Source: an uncultured Prevotellaceae bacterium (lineage in GTDB: Bacteria; Bacteroidota; Bacteroidia; Bacteroidales; Bacteroidaceae). From it: a stretch of DNA of 64,000 nt. The DNA is taken from the NCBI GenBank assembly GCA_900318815.1, contig ONMA01000007.1:1-64000 (forward strand), written 5' to 3'. A model generated the notes under the pieces. It saw nothing but the letters and a program-made list of their open reading frames with translations, was not told where the DNA came from and ran no database searches. Each line of letters starts with the position of its first letter. Within the stretch, counting starts at the first letter, position 1. Position numbers and translations under genes: made by a program. Below, in pieces: positions 48,726 to 59,224 of the stretch.

Positions 48726-49262
48726 ATGGAAGAAATTAAACATACTTATACAATACAATGGGTAGGTCCCTTATCATATAAAGATTACAAGAATTACCTA
48801 ATGAGTGAAGAAACAATAAATCCAGGCTTGTTTAGCATTTACTATTTTGAAGCAAGAATCGATGGAAGATATAAAAAACGTCGCTATCTTGGTATTCATA
48901 AAAAGAATGATGGTATATACAAAAGGCTAAACAAGAGTCATGAACATTTTAGCCAGTTTATCGATGCTAAAGAATTGTCTATTTGGATAGGTAGCTTTTC
49001 ACATTATAATAATCAAAAAGAAGAAAATATTGATATCGTTGAGACATTGTTTATTCAGGCATACAAAGATCTGTTGACAGAGAATGAAAAGAAAAAGAAA
49101 TCACTTCCTTCTGAATCTGTTTGTATCATAAACATGTGGTTTGACAAGAAAGACCATCTGAAGAAATATGCAAAGAATACCCCAGAAATCTTTAGTGATG
49201 TGCTTGTCTACTATCACGAGGATAACATATTTATGAAAGGTAAACTTTCAAAAATGAGATAA
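48726..49262 (+). CDS. Hypothetical protein, possibly GIY-YIG-like
   Basis: A 178-residue, lysine- and tyrosine-rich AT-rich gene. LFSIYYFEARIDGRYKKRRYLGIHKKNDGIYKRLNK (in parts), followed by SQFIDAKELSIWIGSF and DIVETLFIQAYKDLL, is reminiscent of the GIY-YIG nuclease layout (IYY...YLG...R...E). The resemblance is weak and could be chance. It is probably co-transcribed with the gene 12 bp before it. Confidence 0.55.
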   Translation: MEEIKHTYTIQWVGPLSYKDYKNYLMSEETINPGLFSIYYFEARIDGRYKKRRYLGIHKKNDGIYKRLNKSHEHFSQFIDAKELSIWIGSFSHYNNQKEENIDIVETLFIQAYKDLLTENEKKKKSLPSESVCIINMWFDKKDHLKKYAKNTPEIFSDVLVYYHEDNIFMKGKLSKMR

Positions 49263-49300
49263 AAAAGCATAAGGGATTCATTTTGTAGTAACCAATTCAA

Positions 49301-49365
49301 AACAAATTGATATTCAGCAAATGCAAGTACTGAAAGGGAATGGCATCAATAATCTATTAAAGTGA
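49301..49365 (+). pseudogene. Duplicated 3' end of a KilA-N gene
   Basis: QIDIQQMQVLKGNGINNLLK-stop closely matches the last residues of the intact gene (QIAIQQMQVLEGNSNRKLLK-stop at 48172-48237). Only the tail is present, so the two unknown genes are framed by direct copies of the KilA-N end. Confidence 0.7.
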
Positions 49366-49381
49366 TAGGTGTATTCCAGAC

Positions 49382-49534
49382 CGAGTTGCCTCCTTTGAAA
49401 AAAAAAATATAGATTTCTTGGCGCTCGAAGAAATCAATGAGGAAATACGCCAAGCACGTGCAGAACGAACAGATGAAGAATTGAAAGAACCCATGGAGCA
49501 GGGCCGACTGCTCGCCATCTCAACTCGGAAATGA
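49382..49534 (+). pseudogene. Fragment of a small charged protein after the KilA-N remnant
   Basis: The frame reads IDFLALEEINEEIRQARAER...MEQGRLLAIS-TRK-stop. The LEEINxEIxxARxER pattern recalls small antitoxin-like proteins of Bacteroidota. A run of ten A (49398-49407) lies where the start should be and no start codon is in frame, so I treat it as broken. Confidence 0.4.
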
Positions 49535-49554
49535 AAAGAAAAACAAGTTTTCCT

Positions 49555-49586
49555 TTTGCATTTCACTTGTTTTTTCGTAACTTTGC
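49555..49586 (+). promoter_or_regulatory. Promoter of the aldo/keto reductase gene
   Basis: TTTG at 49555-49558, a 19-bp spacer and TAACTTTGC at 49578-49586: a complete -33/-7 Bacteroidota promoter, 26 nt before the ATG. Confidence 0.75.
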
Positions 49587-49612
49587 ATCAACTAACCAAA
49601 AACAGATAGTAA

Positions 49613-50968
49613 ATGAAGACAAAGGAATTAGACAAAAGCCGTCGCGAGTTCCTCAGAAGATTAGGGATTGGCGCAGGTTCGGCAATGGCACTCATGGCAC
49701 TGGAACCGTTTGGCGCACTGGCCAAGCCCTCACGCCACGACGAAGGAAAAAGCGACAACCGCATGACTTATCGCGTGCAGCATGGCTCGGGCGAGCAGAT
49801 CTCGCTCTTAGGCTTCGGCATGATGCGCCTGCCCAACAATCAGGACGAGGTGAACACGCTCGTGGACTATGCCATCGAGCATGGCGTGAACTATTTCGAT
49901 ACGGCACCGATGTATATGGGCGGGCAGTCGGAGGTGCTGACGGGTAACGCCTTGTCGCGCCATCCTCGGGAGAAGTATTTCGTGGCTACGAAGATGTCGA
50001 ACCAGAACCGGCGACTGTGGTCGCTCGACGAGTCGAAACGCATGTACGAGCAATCGTTCGAACGACTGAAGGTAGACCACATCGACTACTACCTGCTGCA
50101 CAGCATCGGCGGCGGCATGGAGACGCTAAAAGGCCGATTCTTAGACAACGGCCTGCTGGATTTCCTGCTGAAGGAACGCGAGGCCGGGCGCATCAAGCAC
50201 CTCGGCTTCTCCTATCACGGCGACGTGAGGGACTTCGACTGGCTGCTTGACCATCACGGCGAATACCACTGGGACTTTGTGCAGATACAGATGAACTTCC
50301 TCGACTGGCGTCATGCCTCGCTGCGCGGCGGGCGAAGGGTGGATGCCGATGCCGAATACCTGTATAATAAACTGGAGAAGCTGGACATCCAGTGCGTCAT
50401 CATGGAACCGCTGCGCGGCGGAGCCTTCGGACGTATGGCACAGGAGCTGACCGACCAACTGAAGAAGCAACGGCCCAATGACAGCACGGCCCGCTGGGCA
50501 TTCCGCTGGGTGGGCAGCTATCCTAATGTGCTGACGACACTGAGCGGAATGAACCGCATGGAACACCTGGAGGACAACGTGGCGACGTTCTCTCCGCTGG
50601 AGAACTGCACCGAGGCAGAGAATGCGCTGCTCGCCAGCATTGCCGACCAGATGTCGGGCTTCCCTACCATTCCGTGTACCACCTGCGAGTACTGCATGCC
50701 ATGCCCCTACGGCGTAAACATTCCCGCCAACTTCGCCTACTACAACGAGGCAGTACGCGACCACATTCTGCCGCTGCCCGACAAGCAGGACGCCGACTTC
50801 AACGAGCGCAAACAGAAGTTCGCGGAAGGCTACCGCACCGCCCTACCCGACCCGAAGACCTGGGCACAAAGCTGCGAGGACTGCGAGGAATGCCTGTCGA
50901 AGTGTCCGCAACAGATACGCATCCCCAACCAGATGGCACGCATCGTGGAGACGCTAAGGAAACGATAG
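49613..50968 (+). CDS. Tat-exported aldo/keto reductase with two 4Fe-4S motifs
   Basis: A 451-residue periplasmic oxidoreductase. The N-terminus has a twin-arginine signal (SRREFLRRLGIGAGSAMAL). The barrel motifs are LLGFGMMRLP, YAIEHGVNYFDTAPMYMGGQSE (Asp and Tyr of the active site), KYFVATKM (Lys), and DYYLLHSIG (His). The C-terminal extension carries cysteine clusters CTTCEYCMPCPYGVNIP (about 357-373) and CEDCEECLSKCPQQIRIP (about 423-440), a ferredoxin-like pair typical of this Bacteroidota subfamily. The substrate is unknown. It converges on the GH43 gene across a long inverted repeat. Confidence 0.93.
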   Translation: MKTKELDKSRREFLRRLGIGAGSAMALMALEPFGALAKPSRHDEGKSDNRMTYRVQHGSGEQISLLGFGMMRLPNNQDEVNTLVDYAIEHGVNYFDTAPMYMGGQSEVLTGNALSRHPREKYFVATKMSNQNRRLWSLDESKRMYEQSFERLKVDHIDYYLLHSIGGGMETLKGRFLDNGLLDFLLKEREAGRIKHLGFSYHGDVRDFDWLLDHHGEYHWDFVQIQMNFLDWRHASLRGGRRVDADAEYLYNKLEKLDIQCVIMEPLRGGAFGRMAQELTDQLKKQRPNDSTARWAFRWVGSYPNVLTTLSGMNRMEHLEDNVATFSPLENCTEAENALLASIADQMSGFPTIPCTTCEYCMPCPYGVNIPANFAYYNEAVRDHILPLPDKQDADFNERKQKFAEGYRTALPDPKTWAQSCEDCEECLSKCPQQIRIPNQMARIVETLRKR

Positions 50969-50975
50969 AATAATT

Positions 50976-51118
50976 CGGAGGTACGGGGGTACGAGGATTC
51001 GGAGGTACGAGGGTACGGAGGTACGGGGGTACGAGAATAGACTTTTCGCCAAATATTGAGCGTGAAAACTATTCTCGTACCCCCGTACCCTCGTACTTCC
51101 GTACCCCCGAAATCGTAC
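50976..51118. terminator. Inverted-repeat octamer array between convergent genes
   Basis: CGGAGGTA/CGGGGGTA octamers run from 50976 to 51036. Their complement follows at 51069-51107. The inner 20 bp (51021-51040 and 51069-51088) pair perfectly around a 28-nt loop, and about 20 more pairs follow with mismatches. A stem this size between two stops probably blocks transcription from both sides. Confidence 0.7.
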
Positions 51119-51127
51119 CAAAGTTTC

Positions 51128-53182
51128 TTAGTTAATCAGGAACGTCTTGGTTTTTCCCTTGTAGGTGGCCTTCACCGTGGCGCGGCCTGCGGTGACGGGG
51201 CTTACCTCGACCTTGACATTAGGCACGTTAGCGACAACCTCGATCTTGGAACCGGGCTTCAGCGGGCCGTAAAGCTGGTAGCTGGTGGCATCCATCAGAC
51301 CATTGGCATTGGTGGCGCGGATGGGCGTAGCGGGAATAGCAAGCTTCTGGCCGTCGGCAGTAATGGTAAGCTCTGGCACCGGAGCAGGCTCGGCTCCCTG
51401 TCCTGCCTTGGCAAATCCCATGCCGTGGAGGTCGAAGAGTCCCTGCGGACGCTGCGGCTGCTGGGGTCGCTGGCCCCACTGGCCACGCTGCGGCTGTTCG
51501 GGCTGCTTCACTTCGGGACCGTCGGCCACGAGATAAATGGCATGCTTACCCGTAAGTCCCTCGACGGCAGGAACCTTGCAAGTGAAAGAAGACGCCTTCT
51601 GAGGAGCCGTAGCCGGAACGTCGACAACAGCAATCTCCTGACCCTTCCAAGGATTATCGAGAAGGACGTGAATCTTGAAAGCACCCTTTCCGCTCGGAGT
51701 CAGGTTCAGTTTCAGCACGGCATTGTCGCCCTTCTGGATGCCACTGAAAGCCTTGACACCCTTCGTGTCCTGAGCCAGTCCGCCAAAGCCGAAATATTTG
51801 AAACCAATCATGCCGCCATTCTGGATGCCAGCAAGATCCATCGAGTTGTTCCACACATCATGGTTATCCTGCATGTACTGATTAGCGTTGGGGCCGTACA
51901 TGAAGCAGGCAATGCCGGCAGAATAATAGGCGTAAGGGGGCAGACCGAAAATCTGGAAGCCCTCGCTGGTGACCTCGGCACCCGTGTACTCATTGCCGTC
52001 GGTAGCCTTGGCCGTCCACTCGCTGTCCTTGGCAAAGGGGTCGTAGCCCGTAATCTTCACCACGCCGCCCTTGGCCACGGGCTTCTTGTCCCACGTAATC
52101 TTGACGGGAGCGACCATAGCCTGACGAGCATTGCCGAAGCCACGCGGCGGACGATGATAGAACACGTACCACTGGCCGTTGATTTCCTGCAACGAGCCGT
52201 GGGTGTTATGCCCGGCATTGGTAGTGATGAGCTTCGAGCCGTCCTCATTGAGAACGACGCCGCGCGAGTCGACAAGCACGCCCCCCGAACGCCACGGGCC
52301 GAGGGGCGAGTCGCCGAAGGCATAGCGCAGGGTCGAGTTGCTGTTGCCCAGTCCGTACTCCTTGCCTGAATGGCCGGAGAACACCATCACGTATTTGTTG
52401 CCCACCTGCCGGATGGACGAGGCCTCGAAGAAGTTGAAGTCGAGCGGATTCTGGCCTTTGTAGAGCGCCTTGTACTCGCTGCCGGCCTTGTCGAGGATGC
52501 GTCCGTCGGGGCTACTGGCAGGGATAAAGGGGTCTACGAGCTGGGTGCCCGGCCGCTTGGAGTACATGGTGTTCTGGTCAAGCTCGCAGGCAGTGGAGTG
52601 CTGGAATCCGTAGAACACGTAGGCACGATAGCCCTTCTGGTAGTCGGGGTCTTTCTTGTTGGTAATGTTCTCGATGAACACTGAAGGGTCGAAGTCGATG
52701 AGCGAGCCTTCAACACAGCGTGCGCCATCGGGTGTCAGGTTCACGGGCGTGAAGGGGCCGTTGGGGCGTTCGCCCTTGCACACCATGGGGATGCGCCCCC
52801 ATCCACGGCTGTGCGGATAGAGCCAGTAGGTCTTCTTGCCAGTCTGGCGGTCAACGGTCTCCACGAGGTCGGGAGCATACATCGTGTCCCACTGTCCGTT
52901 GACAAACCAGGAGAAGATGGGGCCTTCGTCGCGCCACTGACTGAGGTCTTCGACGGGTGCCGACCACATACGGATGTCGTTGCCGCAATACTTGTCGTAG
53001 TGTACGTCGTGCGACCCAATCAGATAGGCACGCAACTTCCCCGGATTGTCAGGGTCTTCAAACACGCGGGGTTCGCCATCGGGAACATGTTCCCACAAAG
53101 GCAGATAGGGGTTCTGAGCCAGCACCGACGAGGTCTGGCATACAAGCAGTGATAAGCCGAATAAAACTTTTTTGAACTTCAT
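51128..53182 (-). CDS. Secreted GH43 arabinofuranosidase/xylosidase with C-terminal CBM6-like region
   Basis: Signal peptide (FGLSLLVCQTSSVLAQ). The propeller shows GEPRVFEDPDNPGKLRAYLIGSHD at the start, MYAPDLVETVDRQTGKKTYWLYP, IDFDPSVFI (Asp) and NFFEASSIRQVGNKYVMVFSG (Glu acid). From about residue 400 it has a beta-sandwich of CBM6 type (YMQDNHDVWNNSMDLAGIQNGGMIGFKYFGFGG, in parts), then a Gln/Pro/Arg-rich stretch (QRGQWGQRPQQPQRPQG, about 570-590) and a small final domain. It would trim arabinose or xylose from arabinoxylan outside the inner membrane. Last gene of the five-gene operon starting with GH3. Confidence 0.9.
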   Translation of the reverse strand: MKFKKVLFGLSLLVCQTSSVLAQNPYLPLWEHVPDGEPRVFEDPDNPGKLRAYLIGSHDVHYDKYCGNDIRMWSAPVEDLSQWRDEGPIFSWFVNGQWDTMYAPDLVETVDRQTGKKTYWLYPHSRGWGRIPMVCKGERPNGPFTPVNLTPDGARCVEGSLIDFDPSVFIENITNKKDPDYQKGYRAYVFYGFQHSTACELDQNTMYSKRPGTQLVDPFIPASSPDGRILDKAGSEYKALYKGQNPLDFNFFEASSIRQVGNKYVMVFSGHSGKEYGLGNSNSTLRYAFGDSPLGPWRSGGVLVDSRGVVLNEDGSKLITTNAGHNTHGSLQEINGQWYVFYHRPPRGFGNARQAMVAPVKITWDKKPVAKGGVVKITGYDPFAKDSEWTAKATDGNEYTGAEVTSEGFQIFGLPPYAYYSAGIACFMYGPNANQYMQDNHDVWNNSMDLAGIQNGGMIGFKYFGFGGLAQDTKGVKAFSGIQKGDNAVLKLNLTPSGKGAFKIHVLLDNPWKGQEIAVVDVPATAPQKASSFTCKVPAVEGLTGKHAIYLVADGPEVKQPEQPQRGQWGQRPQQPQRPQGLFDLHGMGFAKAGQGAEPAPVPELTITADGQKLAIPATPIRATNANGLMDATSYQLYGPLKPGSKIEVVANVPNVKVEVSPVTAGRATVKATYKGKTKTFLIN

Positions 53183-53191
53183 ATAAACAAA

Positions 53192-55027
53192 TTATTTAAT
53201 GAATACTTTCTTTCCATTTCTTATGTAGACACCCTTCGAAGGATGTGCTACCAACTGGCCGTTCAGGTTATAGTAGCGGTCGGACTGGGTCATGTCGGAA
53301 CGGAGGACTTGAATAGCCTCGGGGGGAACCATCGCGTTGATTCGGTCAAGTACGAAGGCAGAGCGCGAAGGGAAATACTGCGTGAGCAGGCGGTTGCGCT
53401 CGGTCATGTAGTGGTTGTCCACGGTGTAAAGCTGGCCGGCCGTCTGCCAGCGATGCACGTCGCGCCGATAGTCGCCCCAGCGTGCTGCCTCGGCATAGAT
53501 GACCGTGGAAATGGTGCTGTAAAGACTGTCCCACACTTCGACCACCGATGCCGGCCCTAACAGACCGTCGTCGGCCAGCACCTCCCTTGCCCGACGCACA
53601 TAGCGGCGGGCAAAGTCGCTGTTCTTCATCAGGTTATGGAATATACCCGTGGGGGAGGCATTGCCGTTGTTCTTGCCAAGCACATTCTCGGTGGGGTTCT
53701 CTAAGATCACCTCGCTGTCCCAGCACAGGAAGCGAAAGCCCTGGCTCTCAGGGCCACGCCGACGGATGGCATACCAGTTGTGATGATCCCAGTCGGTGTT
53801 GCCGGCATACTGGTTAATCAGCATGTAGTCGATGAAGGCCTCCTTGTCGAGCAAGGTGTCGAGCCGGGCGTAGTTTTCTGGAAGGTAAGCCTTTACGGCG
53901 GTCATCACCATCTCGTTCCAGGCTACCAGGTTGCCTTCAGCCGCCTCGTAATGATTGCCGCCTTCCTCTTCTATCTTCACGACATCCATATTACTTTTCT
54001 TGCCGCCCAGGTAATCCTTGCCAAACTGGGCGTCGACACGCTCAGCGATGTTGTACACTCCCCAGTACATGCCGTTCAGGAACAGGTTGACGTAAAGGGC
54101 ATTGACACTGGTGTGCCCCATGCGACGCTGCATGCGGCGTGCCCACACGTCGCGAGTGTACTGTGCCTTCTTCCGGTTGTCCTCGCTCCAGTGCTGCCAG
54201 GAGTTGCCAAAGTGGCAGCGCAGCACCAACTGGTTGAACGTGTGCGGCTCGTCCTCGCCGAAGAGCGGATAGTTGAGCGTGCCCGGCCCCTCATACTTCG
54301 GCTTGAAGACCAGCCGGAAGGAGTGCTTCGGATTCTTCTCGGCCAGTCGTCCGTGTCCGCCATGCAGGCGCACGCCACAGTTGACCGTCAGGTCGTGAGC
54401 CTGCGGACCACCCATCAGCTCGATGCTGGCAGGGCGTGTCCATCCATGCCCCGTGTTGTCGCCTACGGGCGGACCTGTGAAGATATAGATACCGCCATGC
54501 ACCGAGTCGTTTACGTGGCTGAAGAAATTATCCTTGTCCGACACCAACGAGAGGATGGGCAGCGAGCGCAGACCTTCAAGCATCTTTGGGCGCAACGTCC
54601 TGTTGGTGGTCATGTCGGGATCCATGCCGTAGTCGGCCTTGGCCCTACCGCTGATGGTGGTGTAGCGCCCCCATTGCGACGGATAGCCAGCAGGCGAGTC
54701 CGACTGCTGTAGCACGTCGTCGAGAAAAAGATAAGTGGCCGTGACAATGGGCGAGACGCGCCCCGTGTCGGCCACCAAAGCGGCACGCACGACGGTCGTG
54801 CCACTCACACTGAGGGGTGAGGAATAGGCAGCACTCTGCTGCGTCGGCTCACTGCCATCGAGCGTGTAGCGGATAGTCAGGCCGTGGTAATCATCACTCC
54901 TTGTTATGGTCAACTGGAAAGGCGCGTCGCAGATGCCATGCGGCTGACTGAACGAAAGTTGCTGGGCCATGCCCGGAAAGGGCATGGCAACCAGCAACCA
55001 TATCAGACATTTCCTTATAAAAGTCAT
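53192..55027 (-). CDS. Secreted CotH-family kinase-like protein
   Basis: Signal peptide (LLVAMPFPGMAQ), an N-terminal chitobiase-type Fn3-like domain (GLTIRYTLDGSEPTQQSAAYSSP, in part), then the CotH domain: GVRLHGGHGRLAEKNPKHSFRLVFK, LFLNGMYWGVYNIAERVDAQF and DYMLINQYAGNTDWDHHNWYAIR with the metal-binding Asp residues. Bacillus CotH phosphorylates spore-coat proteins. What a CotH protein does in a xylan operon is unknown to me. The C-terminus YYNLNGQLVAHPSKGVYIRNGKKVFIK (in parts) matches the sorting-like tails of the secreted proteins at 38-42 kb, hinting at type IX export. It sits directly against the GH10-CE1 gene (no gap). Confidence 0.85.
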   Translation of the reverse strand: MTFIRKCLIWLLVAMPFPGMAQQLSFSQPHGICDAPFQLTITRSDDYHGLTIRYTLDGSEPTQQSAAYSSPLSVSGTTVVRAALVADTGRVSPIVTATYLFLDDVLQQSDSPAGYPSQWGRYTTISGRAKADYGMDPDMTTNRTLRPKMLEGLRSLPILSLVSDKDNFFSHVNDSVHGGIYIFTGPPVGDNTGHGWTRPASIELMGGPQAHDLTVNCGVRLHGGHGRLAEKNPKHSFRLVFKPKYEGPGTLNYPLFGEDEPHTFNQLVLRCHFGNSWQHWSEDNRKKAQYTRDVWARRMQRRMGHTSVNALYVNLFLNGMYWGVYNIAERVDAQFGKDYLGGKKSNMDVVKIEEEGGNHYEAAEGNLVAWNEMVMTAVKAYLPENYARLDTLLDKEAFIDYMLINQYAGNTDWDHHNWYAIRRRGPESQGFRFLCWDSEVILENPTENVLGKNNGNASPTGIFHNLMKNSDFARRYVRRAREVLADDGLLGPASVVEVWDSLYSTISTVIYAEAARWGDYRRDVHRWQTAGQLYTVDNHYMTERNRLLTQYFPSRSAFVLDRINAMVPPEAIQVLRSDMTQSDRYYNLNGQLVAHPSKGVYIRNGKKVFIK

Positions 55028-57214
55028 TTACTTGAACAACAGCGGAGCCATCTCGCGGAGACTGCGACGCCAGGTAAGGAACTCATGGGCAGTGCCCTCG
55101 CTCACAAAGCCTACGGCGTTGTAGCCAGCTGCCTTCAGGTCGGCCACGGTCTTGTTGATGCCGTCGGGGTTCTCCTTCGAGCCGCAGCTCTCAAATACCA
55201 GCTTCACTTGTTTCGGATCCTTGATATCATCGGGCGTGTAGGTGCCGCCGCTGAGCAGTCCCCAGTAGCCGAACACCTCGGGACGGCGCAGGGTGATGAG
55301 CTTGGTCTCTATGCCACCCATGGAGAGTCCGGCCATGGCACGGCTCCACTTGTCGGCCTTGGTCAGGAAGTTCTTGTCGATGAAGGGTACCAGCTCGTCC
55401 ACGAGTACAGTCTCGAACTCCTTGGCGGTGAACTGTCCGATGGTGCCAAACTTCACGTCGTTGGTCATGCCGTAGGTCATCACGATGATGAAGGGCTTCA
55501 CCTTACCCTCGGCAATAAGGTTGTCCATGATGATGCCGGCATAGCCCTGACGGGGCCAGCTGGTCTCGTTCTCGCCCCAGCCATGCTGCAAGTAGAGTAC
55601 GGGGAAACGCTCCTGCTTGCCCTTGACCATCTTGCCGTAGGTAGGCGGTGTGTAGACCCATGCGGTCTTCACCTCTCCCGTGCTGGCCGAGGGGAAGAGT
55701 ACCTGCTGCAGGTTGCCATGTGGCACATCTTTGCGAATGGCGTAGAAGTCCTGATCGGGAGCGGGAATCTCAATGCCGCTCTCCCAACGGCAGGAGCCGA
55801 AGTAGTTGTGGGTGCCAGGGTCGTTGAACGTTCCGCCGTCGATGGTCAGGTGATAGTAGTGGAAACCGGGATCCATGGGGCCTTCGGTCGTACCTACCCA
55901 CACGCCGTCCTTGTCCTTGCGCAACACGGTGCCGCCACGGCCACCGAGTCCGAGGCTGACGATGACCGACTTGGCATCAGGAGCCTCTACGCGGAAGCGG
56001 GCATAGCCCTCGCTGTTCACTTGCGGATATTGCTGCCCGGGCTGGTTCATGGGGTTGGGCACGAAGTCCTCCTTGGGCTGACGGGCATCGAGCACGGGGT
56101 CGAAGTCGCGGATGACGCGATAGCAAGGCTTCGGCTTGTACTGCTCGTCGAAAGGCAGCGGATGGTTGTTCACGCCGAGCCACGAGTCGCGGTCGCCAAG
56201 GTTCCAGAACGTCACGTTGTCGATGACATCCTTATGCTTGCGCAGCACGCGGAAGATGCGGGCATACTGGTCGGTCTGCAGCGTCGACATATAAGCTGGC
56301 AATGGCTTGGCATCGCCATGGCTGAACATGAGCTGACCGCCGCTCTCGTTGTTCATGCGCAGGTCCAGCTCGGTGATGTGTATGTGCTTCACCAGTTCCG
56401 AGAAGCGGGTGATGGCCTGGTCGAGCAGTTCCTCGTCGGGGAAGTAGATGTTGTAGTGTCCCTGCATGCCTATACCGTCGATGGGCACGCCGGCATCCTT
56501 CATCTTCTTCACCATATTATATATACGCTCGCGCTTGCCAGGATCCACTGTGCTGTAGTCGTTGTAAATCAGGATGCCGGTGGGGTCGGCCTCGCGTGCA
56601 AACTGGAATGCCTTGGCGATGAACTCGTCGCCGCAGAGCTTGAAGTGACGGCTCTGGCGGTAGGGGCTCGGCTCTTCACCGCGACGAAGCCCCCAGCGGG
56701 GAGCACCGTCGTCGGCAATGGCCTCGTTGACCACGTCCCAGCAGTAGACCACGTCCTTATAACGGTTCACCACGGTGTGGATGTGGTCGCGCAGCCGCTC
56801 GTAGAACACCTCTTTCTTCACATCCTTGCCTTTCTTGTCGGTAAACATCCAGTCGGCAAACTGCGAGTGCCAGCAGAGGCAGTGACCACGCATCTTGATA
56901 CCATTCTTGCGGCAGAAGTCGGCAATCTTGTCGGCCTTCGAGAAGTCCCACACGCCCTCCTTGGGGTGCAGTTCGCCGGGTTTCCAGTCGTTCTCGGCGG
57001 TCACGCTGTTAAACTCTTTCAGGACGAGTGCCATCTGAGCCTCATCGCTGACGTTGCGCTGGTTCAGTGCCACGCCAATGGTGAAGTAGTCCTTGTAGGC
57101 ATCCTTCAGTCCGATTCCTGCTCGGGGATCAACCTGTTGTCCCCATTGTGCCCATGCAGTGGCAGCACTCAGAACGAGCATGGCCATGAGGGCAAGTCTT
57201 TTTGTCTGTCTCAT
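55028..57214 (-). CDS. Bifunctional GH10 xylanase - CE1 feruloyl esterase (Xyn10D-Fae1A type)
   Basis: Signal peptide (MAMLVLSAATAWAQ). The GH10 domain (about 35-380) has the acid/base Glu164 in CWDVVNEAIADD and the nucleophile Glu282 in HIHITELDLRM. A CBM48-like linker module (about 395-500; YARFRVEAPDAKSVIVSLGLGG) leads to the CE1 esterase (about 510-728) with YLQHGWGENETSW, the serine in AGLSMGG (Ser631) and His710 in GTAHEFLTWRRSL. It cuts the xylan backbone and releases ferulate that cross-links arabinoxylan. Length (728) and order match the enzyme described from X. ruminicola 23 as Xyn10D-Fae1A. Unlike the GH10 at 25.8 kb it has no inserted CBMs. Confidence 0.95.
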   Translation of the reverse strand: MRQTKRLALMAMLVLSAATAWAQWGQQVDPRAGIGLKDAYKDYFTIGVALNQRNVSDEAQMALVLKEFNSVTAENDWKPGELHPKEGVWDFSKADKIADFCRKNGIKMRGHCLCWHSQFADWMFTDKKGKDVKKEVFYERLRDHIHTVVNRYKDVVYCWDVVNEAIADDGAPRWGLRRGEEPSPYRQSRHFKLCGDEFIAKAFQFAREADPTGILIYNDYSTVDPGKRERIYNMVKKMKDAGVPIDGIGMQGHYNIYFPDEELLDQAITRFSELVKHIHITELDLRMNNESGGQLMFSHGDAKPLPAYMSTLQTDQYARIFRVLRKHKDVIDNVTFWNLGDRDSWLGVNNHPLPFDEQYKPKPCYRVIRDFDPVLDARQPKEDFVPNPMNQPGQQYPQVNSEGYARFRVEAPDAKSVIVSLGLGGRGGTVLRKDKDGVWVGTTEGPMDPGFHYYHLTIDGGTFNDPGTHNYFGSCRWESGIEIPAPDQDFYAIRKDVPHGNLQQVLFPSASTGEVKTAWVYTPPTYGKMVKGKQERFPVLYLQHGWGENETSWPRQGYAGIIMDNLIAEGKVKPFIIVMTYGMTNDVKFGTIGQFTAKEFETVLVDELVPFIDKNFLTKADKWSRAMAGLSMGGIETKLITLRRPEVFGYWGLLSGGTYTPDDIKDPKQVKLVFESCGSKENPDGINKTVADLKAAGYNAVGFVSEGTAHEFLTWRRSLREMAPLLFK

Positions 57215-57232
57215 AAGTTCTTTACTTGTTGA

Positions 57233-59215
<1,983 letters not shown>

Positions 59216-59224
59216 TTAATCTTT

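Noticed and set aside
51425-51500. Gln/Pro/Arg-rich stretch of the GH43 protein as repeat invasion
   Set aside because: It looks like an ordinary low-complexity linker; no exact unit or relation to the dispersed repeats is seen.
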